Source of the DNA: Planococcus donghaensis MPA1U2
Lineage (GTDB): Bacteria; Bacillota; Bacilli; Bacillales_A; Planococcaceae
Direction: 5' to 3'
NCBI RefSeq assembly: GCF_000189395.1
Contig: NZ_AEPB01000053.1
Span: 1-64,000, forward strand
DNA length: 64,000 nt
Shown here: positions 52,420 through 61,056 of the stretch, piece by piece
Layout of the letters: each line of letters opens with the position of its first letter
Numbering within the stretch: the first letter of the stretch is position 1
Notes under the pieces: generated by a model
The model's input: the letters and a program-made list of their open reading frames with translations, nothing else
Databases searched by the model: none
Told to the model about the DNA's origin: nothing
Made by a program: the position numbers and the translations under genes

Positions 52420-53265
52420 ATGAAGTTTTTAGATCAATTCAAACAAAAAAATAAAAAGTTTTATATAAAATGGACGGTGATTGGGATGTCAGCAATTATG
52501 GCCGCGCTAGCAGCCCTCTGGTTATATATCAATGATTGGGACGCTCAACAAAGCATGAATGCATTGGTAGAGACTGTGACAGTTGAAGAACCTGCTACAG
52601 AAGCTCCAAAAGAGCAAGTTACGAAAGTTCCGGAATCTCCAGAGGTGGTAGAAGAACCGACAGAAGAAAAGCCGGTAATAGAAGAGCCTGTAGAAGAAAC
52701 AGTAACCGATGCAACTGTTTATTCCGAAAAAGCATTACCGAAAGAACCGACGATTATTAACGGTATCTTGTTAGCGAATAAACAACACCCCCTACCAGAA
52801 ACTTATGCTCCTGGAGAAGTACCGGAAGCGCACGCAGCTTTTGAAGCAATGAAAGCTGAGGCGGCAAAAGTAGGGATTAACTTAAATGCATTTAGTACGT
52901 ATCGTAATTTCGCACGACAAAAGCAGTTATACGAAAGTTACGTAGCGAAAGATGGCCAACAAGCGGCGGATCGTTACAGTGCGAGACCTGGATATTCTGA
53001 GCATCAAACCGGATTATCATTTGATATTGGCGAATCTGGGCAAGAACAGCACTGGGCTTCAGCTTCATTTGGCGACACTGAAGGTGGCAAGTGGTTAGCG
53101 GTTAATGCTCATAACTATGGATTTATTCTTCGTTATCCTGAAGGTAAAGAAAAAATTACGGGGTATATGCATGAATCTTGGCATTTCCGATATGTCGGAA
53201 AAGATGTAGCTACGCAAATTTATGAAAAAGGTATTACACTAGAGGAATATTTAGGGGTTAATTAA
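52420..53265 (+). CDS. D-alanyl-D-alanine carboxypeptidase, M15B (VanY-like)
   Basis: A 281-aa zinc peptidase that trims D-Ala from peptidoglycan stems. One N-terminal membrane helix (residues about 17-38) anchors it outside; a Glu/Pro-rich spacer (about 45-95) precedes the catalytic domain. Zinc ligands and base are in SEHQTGLSFDIG and HESWHFRYVG. GAAGGAAGG precedes ATG 52420; the frame runs upstream to 52258 but the residues there are not family-like. Confidence 0.9.
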   Translation: MKFLDQFKQKNKKFYIKWTVIGMSAIMAALAALWLYINDWDAQQSMNALVETVTVEEPATEAPKEQVTKVPESPEVVEEPTEEKPVIEEPVEETVTDATVYSEKALPKEPTIINGILLANKQHPLPETYAPGEVPEAHAAFEAMKAEAAKVGINLNAFSTYRNFARQKQLYESYVAKDGQQAADRYSARPGYSEHQTGLSFDIGESGQEQHWASASFGDTEGGKWLAVNAHNYGFILRYPEGKEKITGYMHESWHFRYVGKDVATQIYEKGITLEEYLGVN

Positions 53266-53269
53266 ACAC

Positions 53270-53305
53270 AAAAGCGTCTTCGTAAAAATTACGAAGACGC
53301 TTTTT
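53270..53305. terminator. Bidirectional terminator carboxypeptidase / cls
   Basis: AAAGCGTCTTCGTAA / TTACGAAGACGCTTT hairpin between convergent genes. Confidence 0.85.
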
Positions 53306-53317
53306 CTATGGAGGAAA

Positions 53318-54772
53318 TTATAATATCGGAGCCAACAAGCGCGCGATAGATTCTTTTGTCTTGATCCAACTTGTACGGTGTAAGTACATTTCATGCGTTA
53401 ATTCGGTTGAAAGTTTCATATCTTGATGGAAAAGTTCGGCAAGGTCTGTTGATACTTTTTGATCGTAAATAAACGCATTTACTTCAAAGTTTAATTTGAA
53501 GCTTCTCACATCAATATTAGCGGTACCAACAGTAGACGCTTTATTGTCTGTGACAATCATTTTTGTGTGCAAAAAGCCATTTTCATAAGTAAATATACGT
53601 GCTCCAGCTCTTAGCATTTGACCCACATAAGAATAAGTAGCCCAGTAAACAAAAGGGTGATCTGGTTTATTTGGAATCATAATTCGAACGTCAACCCCAG
53701 ATAAAGCAGCAATGCGAATAGCATCATAAAAAGTAGCGTCCGGTATAAAATAAGGAGTTTGCACATAAATATATTCTTTTGCAGAATTTATAAGTTTAAC
53801 ATAGCCATCTTTAATCTGTTCCCAATCTTCATCGGGGCCACTAGAAACAATTTGCATAGAAGTGTTTCCTTTAGCAGGTTTAATCGGAAAGAAAAATTCA
53901 TTATGTGCAATATCATGGCGAGTAGATGCCTGATTCCAGTCGCGTATAAAACGGGTTTGTAAAGGGTTAAGCGCACTGCCTTCTATACGCAAATGCGTAT
54001 CCCGCCAATAGCCAAACTTGCGACTCAATCCAATGTATTCATTACCTACGTTAAAGCCGCCAAGATAACCAACCTGTCCATCGATTACAACAATTTTACG
54101 GTGATTCCGGTAGTTTAATCGAGGATTGATGATAGGTAAAATAGATGGGAAGAAGGTTTCAACTTCTCCTCCTGCAGCAATTAACTCTTTGAAATGACGC
54201 TTTCTCAAACTACGAGACCCCATATCATCGTAAAGCAAACGCACTCTGACGCCTTCTTTTGCTTTCGCGGTTAACGCATCCACAATTCGAGTGCCTAGTT
54301 CATCCAAACGGAAAATATAATATTGGACGTGAATGTGGTTGGTTGCTTTTTCGATGTCCTCAAGGAGGGCATCGAATTTCTTTCGGCCATCATTAAATAT
54401 TTGGATGCTGTTATCTTCGGTGAGTAAAGCCCCGTTATTCCGTAAGTGAAGATAAATCAAATCGGCATAGTCTTTTGTGTCAGGATCTATAAATTCGAAG
54501 TTCTCATCATGCAATTCGTTCATTTGATGAGCGATTAAACTTTCGATTCCAACTCTTTTTGTGCCTTCCCATTTGAAAAGCGTTTTTTTGCGCAGTCTTC
54601 TGCCTAAAAACAAATAAATGAAGAAACCGAAAATCGGGATAAAGAATAATACCAATAACCAAGCCCATGTACTTGAAGCATCGCGTCTTTCAAGAAATAC
54701 AAGAGCTGCAGCAAGAAGCACGTTCAAGATAAAAATAAATGCAGTAAAAAAGCTGAGAATAGTTACAGTCAT
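53318..54772 (-). CDS. cls: Cardiolipin synthase
   Basis: A 484-aa phospholipase-D-type cardiolipin synthase joining two phosphatidylglycerols. Two N-terminal membrane helices (residues about 5-55) are followed by two PLD domains with HKD motifs NHRKIVVIDG (residues about 218-227) and HTKMIVTD (about 400). Length fits ClsA of Bacillales. AGGAG lies 9 nt before ATG 54772. Confidence 0.94.
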   Translation of the reverse strand: MTVTILSFFTAFIFILNVLLAAALVFLERRDASSTWAWLLVLFFIPIFGFFIYLFLGRRLRKKTLFKWEGTKRVGIESLIAHQMNELHDENFEFIDPDTKDYADLIYLHLRNNGALLTEDNSIQIFNDGRKKFDALLEDIEKATNHIHVQYYIFRLDELGTRIVDALTAKAKEGVRVRLLYDDMGSRSLRKRHFKELIAAGGEVETFFPSILPIINPRLNYRNHRKIVVIDGQVGYLGGFNVGNEYIGLSRKFGYWRDTHLRIEGSALNPLQTRFIRDWNQASTRHDIAHNEFFFPIKPAKGNTSMQIVSSGPDEDWEQIKDGYVKLINSAKEYIYVQTPYFIPDATFYDAIRIAALSGVDVRIMIPNKPDHPFVYWATYSYVGQMLRAGARIFTYENGFLHTKMIVTDNKASTVGTANIDVRSFKLNFEVNAFIYDQKVSTDLAELFHQDMKLSTELTHEMYLHRTSWIKTKESIARLLAPIL

Positions 54773-54883
54773 GGGGATTCTCCTAACGTGAAATTCATGG
54801 GTAGATACACTTTTTGATCTTTGTTACCCAGCAAGGAAAATTTGCCTGGTTTATTTGAAACGCGTTTAGTGGTTGAGCGATTT

Positions 54884-54911
54884 AAAAAACTCCAGCCAGA
54901 TAAGGCTGGAG
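54884..54911 (-). terminator. Terminator of the squalene/phytoene-synthase-like gene
   Basis: CTCCAGCC / GGCTGGAG with A run on plus (T run on minus). Confidence 0.85.
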
Positions 54912-54915
54912 ACAA

Positions 54916-55746
54916 TTAGCTTAATCGTTCTTCTTGTTTTAATTGCTCTACAATGCCTTCAACCTCTACACGACTCATCTTTTCTTTCCCTGATTTCAAT
55001 GCTTTGAGAGTGCTGTGAGCTAATGCCAAAGGCACTTTACAAAACATCAAAATTCGTTTGTTTTTAATAGGCTTTACATAAAGGTCCGCTTTTGCCAAGT
55101 TGTTTTTAGCGTAGTTGAACATATCTTCGCGTGTCCAACCTTCAGGAACAAAAGTCACGCCCCGCTCAAAATCTTCATCGTAATTCCGTAACATATTGAC
55201 CGCTTGTAACCCGCGACCGAAAGCGATGGCGTGGTCTGGGTCTGTTACCGTCCCATCATGCCAATGCCAAATATCTGAAAGCATTGTGCCGACAAGGCCA
55301 GCCACATAATACGTATACTCATCTAAGTCTTCTTTTGTTTGGATTACCCAGTTTTTTTCAACCCACTTGGACATGCCGCCCGCCATAATCGCTGTGGATT
55401 CTATTACTTTCCCTCTAATTTCTTCAGGACAAACATGGATCCAATCTGCTAAGCGCATTGTAACAGGTGGCAAAAATGCTTGATAAGGCGTAACGAGTTC
55501 TAAATAAGCATCCTCATCAAAATTTGTTTCCAGCATTGTTTGAATCGTGCTCAGTAATTTGATTTTAGCTTGATCATCCAGTTCTGGGTGATCTTCAATT
55601 TCATCAATCGCTCGCATACAAAGATAAGCCGAGCCGACGGTTTTCTTTAACGTAGGTTCTAAAAAGCTTATTGGGATGAAAAAGGTCCGGCTCGTTTCCT
55701 TTAGCATGATTAAGGACTCTTTTTGTAAATTCGAAACTTTGCTCAT
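54916..55746 (-). CDS. Squalene/phytoene synthase family protein
   Basis: A 276-aa head-to-head prenyl synthase-type protein. Aspartate-rich motifs are DEIED (residues about 46-50) and NMLRNYDEDFERG. The size is nearer B. subtilis YisP (a farnesyl diphosphate phosphatase) than to longer CrtM-type enzymes. Either C30 carotenoid precursor synthesis or farnesol production is possible; no carotenoid desaturase gene is adjacent, so YisP-like activity is equally likely. ATG 55746 follows AGGAGGAAA; the frame continues upstream without a ribosome site. Confidence 0.82.
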   Translation of the reverse strand: MSKVSNLQKESLIMLKETSRTFFIPISFLEPTLKKTVGSAYLCMRAIDEIEDHPELDDQAKIKLLSTIQTMLETNFDEDAYLELVTPYQAFLPPVTMRLADWIHVCPEEIRGKVIESTAIMAGGMSKWVEKNWVIQTKEDLDEYTYYVAGLVGTMLSDIWHWHDGTVTDPDHAIAFGRGLQAVNMLRNYDEDFERGVTFVPEGWTREDMFNYAKNNLAKADLYVKPIKNKRILMFCKVPLALAHSTLKALKSGKEKMSRVEVEGIVEQLKQEERLS

Positions 55747-55890
55747 CTCAATTTCCTCCTGTTGTGTGTATTGACGTTCCATAATTTTATGTATATGACA
55801 ACGCGTCTAATTACAAAATGGCTTCCTACTAAATATAAACCATCTAGATGAAAAAACAAACAAATACCCCACAAGCTAGAACATTGTGCA

Positions 55891-55928
55891 TAAAAAAGCC
55901 CTTTAAACAAATTGAGTTGCTTAAAGGG
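55891..55928 (-). terminator. Terminator of the sucrose operon
   Basis: CCCTTTAA (55899-55906) pairs with TTAAAGGG (55921-55928); the A run before it is a T run on the minus strand. Confidence 0.75.
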
Positions 55929-55934
55929 AGAGGG

Positions 55935-56654
55935 TTAATCTGTGTAAAAATAACGCCAAGCTTCATGGATTCCGCCGGCATAACTTTCTGTAGCTCGGTA
56001 AATAGAAGGGTGATGTGGTTGTTCAAGTAGCTCGGGCTGTGCATTTCCAACGATAACAGAGGGGAATCCCATCGTTAGCATTTCTGCATCATTTCCCGAA
56101 TCGCCAGCTACTAGTAGTTTCGCGTCATCTAGCTGGTACTTGTTTAAAATATATTGAAGTGCTTGTCCTTTTCCACTACCTGCTGGAAGAATATCGACAT
56201 CACGTCCTCCACTATAGATTAACTTGTACGAAACTTCCGCTTGATCAAGTGCCGCACGGAAATCTTCTACAACAGTAGGGTCAGTTGCATAATAAGAGCA
56301 GCGGTTTGTAATGGGGAGCTCTTGGGAAACCAAACCGGAAATCTGACGGGCAATGGCATCTATTTTTTTAGGCATCCACGACTGCTCTAGATGTTGTGAC
56401 CATACGACATCTGGTGCTAATGATTCTCCTATATAAATAGCGGTTCCTACGTCTGTAATCAGCACGTCAGGAACCGGTAAGTTTTCTTCATCAATAAGGG
56501 TTAAGGCAGATTGATAATGTCTGCCTGTAATGTAAACTAACGACACATCGTACGGTTGATTGGTGTAAAAATCGAGTAGCATTTGCAAACTATTTTGATC
56601 ACCGACGAGCGTCCCGTCCAGATCTGTTGCTAATAAATGCGTTGCTGCGTGCAT
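55935..56654 (-). CDS. Sucrose-6-phosphate phosphatase-like HAD hydrolase
   Basis: A 239-aa HAD-IIB phosphatase with marks of the sucrose-phosphatase family: ATDLDGTLVG (nucleophile Asp), DVLITDVGTAIYIGE, GDSGNDAEML and the C-terminal hallmark RATESYAGGIHEAWRYF. It would release sucrose (or a related disaccharide) from its phosphate. ATG 56654 is preceded by GAGGTG and lies inside the end of the glycosyltransferase gene in another frame (56-nt overlap), so translation is coupled. Family fit is good; substrate is inferred. Confidence 0.75.
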   Translation of the reverse strand: MHAATHLLATDLDGTLVGDQNSLQMLLDFYTNQPYDVSLVYITGRHYQSALTLIDEENLPVPDVLITDVGTAIYIGESLAPDVVWSQHLEQSWMPKKIDAIARQISGLVSQELPITNRCSYYATDPTVVEDFRAALDQAEVSYKLIYSGGRDVDILPAGSGKGQALQYILNKYQLDDAKLLVAGDSGNDAEMLTMGFPSVIVGNAQPELLEQPHHPSIYRATESYAGGIHEAWRYFYTD

Positions 56655-57861
56655 GAATAATCACCTCATATAAAGTATTGATGCGAGAAGAGATAGAATC
56701 CCAATCAAAGTCTTTGCGAGCAATCTTTTCAGCTTGGCGACTTAATCGCTCTGTTAATAATGCATTTGCTGACAAAATATCCATCGCAATGGCTAAATCT
56801 ATTTCGTTTTTTGTTTCAACTAATAATCCTGAAATTCCATCTTGGACGACATTTTTTAATCCGCCCACGTTTGAAGCGATAACGGGACTTCCGCAAGCTT
56901 GGGCTTCTGCAGCTACCATGCCGAAAGATTCATAGAAACTTGGCACAATTGTAGCGGTAGCCGAATTGAATAATAAAGCCAATTCTTCTTGGCTTTGAGG
57001 ACCTAAAAACTCTACTCGATTTTCAATGCCTTTAATGGCTTCACGCAGCTTGTCGTCTTTAGGCAATCCTGTTTTCGAGTCAAAGTCTTCCGTATCTCCA
57101 CCCGCAATGACTAAGTAAGGGGGTTCGGCAGATTTGTTTTTTTCAACCAACAACTGGAAAGCTTTTAATAAAGTGAAAATCCCTTTTGTTACTTCTAATC
57201 TTCCGGCAAAAACGTAAAGAGGGCTGCCGTAACCAAATCTTTTACGTAAATGTGTTCGATTGCTACGTACTTTGAACGCTTCATCCACTCCAATTGGAAT
57301 AACTTGAATAGGAGAAGGTGCGTTTATATGAGATTCGATTAATTGTTTCTCATTTTTAGTAGTAGCTATTACATGATCTGTATTTTTCAAAATTGCTTTT
57401 TCTGCGTTTATCCGGCGCTGGTCGTGAACACCTGTGGCCCGCTCTTTTGCCCATGCAAGCGAATGAGTGGTGTGTACATATGGCAATCCAAATTCTTTCT
57501 TTAATCTTTTTCCGATTAAGCCTGATAACCAATAGTGTGTGTGGACAATATCATAAGACGCTAAATTTAACGTAGTTTTCAACTCTCTATAAAATGCTGG
57601 AAGCATGGCATACATTTCATCTTTTGAAACAAACCCTTTATGTCCAGCTTCTAATCTGATGACGCGACACTTAACCCCGAACGTTTCTATTTGAGGTGCT
57701 GAAGAATCGCACCAATGAGTGACAACATCAACTTGCCAACCTTTATTTTCTAATGCAAGTGCTAATTGTTTAACATAATTGTTTTGGCCGCCCGATTGTT
57801 TGCCACCGAGCTTAGCTAAAGGATCTCCATGATCCGATATAAATAATGCTTTTTTGTTCAT
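56599..57861 (-). CDS. Sucrose-phosphate synthase-like glycosyltransferase (GT4)
   Basis: A 420-aa GT-B glycosyltransferase of family 4. The N-terminal GGKQSGGQNNYVKQLALAL resembles the GGQ...YV loop of sucrose synthases and sucrose-phosphate synthases; YVFAGRLEVTKGIFTLL and the donor-site E-x7-E segment FYESFGMVAAEAQACGSPVI follow. Paired with a sucrose-phosphatase-like gene, so UDP- or ADP-glucose plus fructose-6-phosphate is the probable reaction. Other sugar-phosphate acceptors cannot be excluded. ATG 57861 follows AAAGGAG; a TTG at 57864 is adjacent. Confidence 0.7.
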   Translation of the reverse strand: MNKKALFISDHGDPLAKLGGKQSGGQNNYVKQLALALENKGWQVDVVTHWCDSSAPQIETFGVKCRVIRLEAGHKGFVSKDEMYAMLPAFYRELKTTLNLASYDIVHTHYWLSGLIGKRLKKEFGLPYVHTTHSLAWAKERATGVHDQRRINAEKAILKNTDHVIATTKNEKQLIESHINAPSPIQVIPIGVDEAFKVRSNRTHLRKRFGYGSPLYVFAGRLEVTKGIFTLLKAFQLLVEKNKSAEPPYLVIAGGDTEDFDSKTGLPKDDKLREAIKGIENRVEFLGPQSQEELALLFNSATATIVPSFYESFGMVAAEAQACGSPVIASNVGGLKNVVQDGISGLLVETKNEIDLAIAMDILSANALLTERLSRQAEKIARKDFDWDSISSRINTLYEVIIHARSNAFISNRSGRDARR

Positions 57862-57908
57862 CAAAGCTCAGCTCCTTTTGTTTTTTTAAAAGAGGTCATC
57901 ATGAATAT

Positions 57909-57934
57909 TTACCCGTATTTCAGAATTTTTAAGC
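57909..57934 (-). promoter_or_regulatory. Sigma-B promoter of the sucrose operon
   Basis: Minus-strand GCTTAA (57929-57934), a 14-bp spacer, GGGTAA (57909-57914); ten of twelve consensus positions fit. Confidence 0.65.
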
Positions 57935-58060
57935 GGATATTTTAAAATTGGTTCTTTTTGACTGGTGAAACTTTTTCGTTATTAGAAAAAGCAGTAATAT
58001 AGCTTTACCCCAAAAATCTGAAATATAATCCACAATCTTCCACTTTTCAAGAAAACGAAT

Positions 58061-58089
58061 TTGAGTCTCTAGACGCACTGGATTAGAAT
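58061..58089 (+). promoter_or_regulatory. Promoter of the FAD oxidoreductase operon
   Basis: -35 TTGAGT (58061-58066) and -10 TAGAAT (58084-58089), 17 bp apart. Confidence 0.7.
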
Positions 58090-58123
58090 GAAGACACAAG
58101 ACTTTTGGAAACTAGGTGTTTAT

Positions 58124-59239
58124 ATGAAATCATTAATTATTATTGGTTCAGGAATTTTAGGAGCTTCAGCTGCATATCATGCGGCGAAAGCTGGAGCAGC
58201 TGTTGTCTTAATAGATCGTGGCGATAAGGGACAAGCGACAGGAGCTGCAGCTGGTATCGTCTGTCCATGGATCTCTCAGCGTAGAAACAAAGCATGGTAC
58301 AACTTAGCGAAAAGTGGAGCTAAATATTATCCGGAATTGATCGGCGAGCTTGAAGTTTTAGGTGAAGAGGATACAGGCTACAAACAAGTAGGGATTGTCA
58401 GCATTCATGAAGCTAGTAAATTAGATAAAATGGAACAGAAAGCATATGAGAGAAGAGTAGATGCACCTGAAATGGGAGACATTAAAAGATTATCTTCAGA
58501 AGAGACGAGAGAAATTTTTCCTTATGCGACTGAAGAATATGGCGCACTTTGGGTCAGTGGGGCGGCTCGAGTAGATGGGAGAGCTGTTCGAGATGCGCTA
58601 ATTTCAGGAGCTGTAAAGCTTGGCGCAGAGCGCGTAACAGGGGATGCAAAATTATTGGTTGAAGAAGGGCAAGTTGTTGGAGTGGAAGTAGCTGGCAAAC
58701 AAATTATTGCGGACCGAGTTGTTTCAACAGGAGGTGCATGGGCAGCAGAGTTGTTCAAACCATTGGGATTGGATTTAGACATTGTGCCACAAAAAGCACA
58801 GATTCTTCATTTGTATGCTGATTCTCAGGAAACGGGGAGTTGGCCAGTTGCTATGGTTCCATACGGTCAATATATTGTCCCGTTTGCAGAGGGTAAAATT
58901 GTTGCTGGTGCCACGCATGAAAATGGAGTGGGTTTTGATGACAAGCTAACGGCAGCGGGGATTCACCATATTCTTGATAAAACTTTAGAAGCAGCACCTG
59001 GACTTGGTGAAGCAGAAGTGGCAGGGGCAGCAACTGGCTTTCGCCCTGCTACAACAAGTGCGCTTCCGTTTATCGGACAAGTGCCAGGCTATCCGACATT
59101 TTTTGCAGCTAACGGACTGGGTGCTTCTGGTCTAACTGCGGGTCCATATTTAGGAGGCCAATTGGCAAAACTTGCTCTTGGGGAACCTGTCGATATCGAT
59201 TTGAGTCTTTATCAAGTAGAAGATGCGTTCAGGAGTTAA
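58124..59239 (+). CDS. FAD-dependent amine/amino-acid oxidase (DAO family)
   Basis: A 371-aa DAO-family flavoenzyme, related to D-amino-acid dehydrogenases and glycine/sarcosine oxidases. FAD fold is IIIGSGILGASAAYHAAKAG with GQATGAAAGIVCPWIS; the C-terminal GFRPATTSALPFIG and NGLGASGLTAGPYLGGQLA are family segments. It has no signal peptide. ATG 58124 is preferred (AGGTG upstream); the frame starts at 58088. Only 17 nt separate it from the fusion gene downstream, so both probably act in one amino-compound pathway; substrate unknown. Confidence 0.82.
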   Translation: MKSLIIIGSGILGASAAYHAAKAGAAVVLIDRGDKGQATGAAAGIVCPWISQRRNKAWYNLAKSGAKYYPELIGELEVLGEEDTGYKQVGIVSIHEASKLDKMEQKAYERRVDAPEMGDIKRLSSEETREIFPYATEEYGALWVSGAARVDGRAVRDALISGAVKLGAERVTGDAKLLVEEGQVVGVEVAGKQIIADRVVSTGGAWAAELFKPLGLDLDIVPQKAQILHLYADSQETGSWPVAMVPYGQYIVPFAEGKIVAGATHENGVGFDDKLTAAGIHHILDKTLEAAPGLGEAEVAGAATGFRPATTSALPFIGQVPGYPTFFAANGLGASGLTAGPYLGGQLAKLALGEPVDIDLSLYQVEDAFRS

Positions 59240-59256
59240 AAAGGAGGCCTGGGTAT

Positions 59257-60813
59257 ATGTATTGGTGCAAAATCGCTCGGACAGAGACAGAATATGCTGA
59301 AATTGCACGCTTAAACTATGACACCTTTGTAGAAGAAATTCCTCAACATCAAACAAATGATAGCGGTACACGTGTCGATCCCTTCCATGAGCAAAATACA
59401 TATTTAATTGTATTGTCAGGAATGGAAGTGGTAGGCATGATTGCACTGCGCTCTGACCGTCCGTTTTCGTTGGATCTAAAAATCGGTAGGATTGAAGAGC
59501 TTTTGCCGAATGCGGGGAAAATTTGTGAAATTCGTTTGCTGGCAATACGTAAAGCGCATCGCAACGGACGGGTGTTTTTTCTGTTAGCGCGTGCATTATC
59601 GGATTTTTGCTTAGAGCAAGGTTTTGACTCGGCAGTTATTTCTGGCACGACCCGTCAAATGAAACTGTATGGACAGCTCGGATTTCGTGCGTTTGCAGAA
59701 CCGGTCGGAACAGGAGAAGCCATCTTTATCCCGATGGTTACGACACGTCGCCAATACATGGATTCTGTTGCTGCAAGGTTACAAGCAAAACGCAGGCTGT
59801 TTGTTCCGGGACCGGTTGCTTTGACTGAACAACTCGCCAATCCTTTCAAAGAAGCACCTATTTCACATCGTTCAGCGGCTTTTCGGGAAGTGCGGCAAGA
59901 AGTGGATCGATTACTTGAGAATATGACAGATATGACTCCCCATCTATTAGCAGGAAGTGGGACTTTAGCGAACGAGGCTATGCTCGCGCAAATAAAGCGA
60001 CTAAATTCAAAAGGATTAATTTTGGTAAATGGTGAATTTGGCAGACGTTTAGTTCGACAAGCAGAGCGTGTTAACTTGGATTATGAGGTAGTAGAAGAAT
60101 CGTGGGGGCAGGCTTTCGATTTTGAAAAAATAAAAAAGCGCATTGAAACAGAAGACTTTCAGTGGGTCCTTATGGTCCATGGCGAAACTGCTACGGGTCA
60201 ATTAAACAATTTTCACGAACTTATTAATAGTTGTAAAGAGGGAGACATTAAGCTTTGCTTGGATTGCATTAGTAGCTTTGGGGCTGTACCATTTTCGCTT
60301 GAAGAGGTTTGGCTCGCTACAGCAACAAGTGGCAAGGCCATTGGAACTTTGAGTGGTGTTGCCATCGTCTTTGCAAATCATAAAATAGAGCCAGACGAAA
60401 CCGTGCCTAGCTATTTAGACCTTGGACTTTATGCAACCGACATTCCGTTTACATTTTCTGCGAGTTTACTAGAAAGCTTACATCGCGCATTAAAGGCATA
60501 TCCAGCTCGCTATGAATTATTAAATCAGCGCTTTCATAAGTTGCAGGAGGATACACAAGATTGGCCAACTTTAGCGACTGGTTACCCGACAGCTCGAACT
60601 TTCCAAGCAGTAGAAGATATTCGTTTTCTTGTTGAAGATGCTCATCTTTCAGGTTTTGAGTTGCATTCAGCAAGTGGTTATTTAAAAACACGGGAATTGT
60701 TTCAAGTTACCTGCATTCAACCAGAGTTTGAAAAAGACTGGGAGCACTTCTTAGAATTTTATGAAGTTTACCATCGCTACCATGTAAAAGAAAAAGCCCG
60801 TCACTCAATGTGA
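59257..60813 (+). CDS. GNAT-like acyltransferase fused to class V aminotransferase
   Basis: A 518-aa two-domain protein. Residues 1 to about 170 form a GNAT/N-acyltransferase-like domain (LNYDTFVEEIPQH, EIRLLAIRKAHRNGRVFFLL). Residues about 180-510 form a class V PLP aminotransferase (RRLFVPGPVALTEQL, LLAGSGTLANEAMLAQIK, LCLDCISSFGAVPFS) with a probable PLP Lys in ATSGKAIGTLSG. AAGGAGG precedes ATG 59257. The fusion and its partner, a DAO flavoenzyme, suggest one amino compound is oxidised or transaminated and acylated. Product unknown. The stop codon lies in a 20-bp sequence duplicated 233 bp downstream. Confidence 0.8.
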   Translation: MYWCKIARTETEYAEIARLNYDTFVEEIPQHQTNDSGTRVDPFHEQNTYLIVLSGMEVVGMIALRSDRPFSLDLKIGRIEELLPNAGKICEIRLLAIRKAHRNGRVFFLLARALSDFCLEQGFDSAVISGTTRQMKLYGQLGFRAFAEPVGTGEAIFIPMVTTRRQYMDSVAARLQAKRRLFVPGPVALTEQLANPFKEAPISHRSAAFREVRQEVDRLLENMTDMTPHLLAGSGTLANEAMLAQIKRLNSKGLILVNGEFGRRLVRQAERVNLDYEVVEESWGQAFDFEKIKKRIETEDFQWVLMVHGETATGQLNNFHELINSCKEGDIKLCLDCISSFGAVPFSLEEVWLATATSGKAIGTLSGVAIVFANHKIEPDETVPSYLDLGLYATDIPFTFSASLLESLHRALKAYPARYELLNQRFHKLQEDTQDWPTLATGYPTARTFQAVEDIRFLVEDAHLSGFELHSASGYLKTRELFQVTCIQPEFEKDWEHFLEFYEVYHRYHVKEKARHSM

Positions 60814-61026
60814 TGAGTGATGAGTTAAGAGTGTAAAACAAATTTATTTCCTTTTTTGAAAAAAGAGTACTTCATACTAGCGAAGGTGCGTCCACGGGGG
60901 AGGCGGAGTGAGAAGGCAGATGGTCTTCCTGGCTTCTCGCGAGAGCCATCCCCAAAGCGACCGGAGCGATGGATTCCCATAAAAAAACTGTAGACCACTC
61001 GAATTTATCGAGTTTGTCTACAGTCT
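60814..61026. repeat. 213-bp segment between 20-bp direct repeats
   Basis: AAGCCCGTCACTCAATGTGA (60794-60813) recurs at 61027-61046 with one change (C to T). Between them lies a GC-rich block with loosely palindromic parts (60880-60978), then a minus-strand terminator (60981-61024). It looks like a small element inserted in, or duplicated with, the original terminator of the upstream gene. It shares short words (GTCCAC, GGATTC, TTTGTCTACA) with the 5' repeat at 111-350 but is not clearly homologous. Confidence 0.6.
60981..61024 (-). terminator. Terminator of the HTH-TPR gene
   Basis: ACTGTAGAC plus ACTCGA pairs with TCGAGT plus GTCTACAGT; seven A precede it on plus, giving a T run on minus. 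Confidence 0.82.
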
Positions 61027-61055
61027 AAGCCCGTCATTCAATGTGACGGGCTTTT
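61027..61055 (+). terminator. Terminator for the plus-strand operon
   Basis: AAGCCCGTCA / TGACGGGCTT hairpin followed by TTT. The 5' arm is part of the 20-bp duplicated sequence. Confidence 0.78.
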
Positions 61056-61056
61056 G

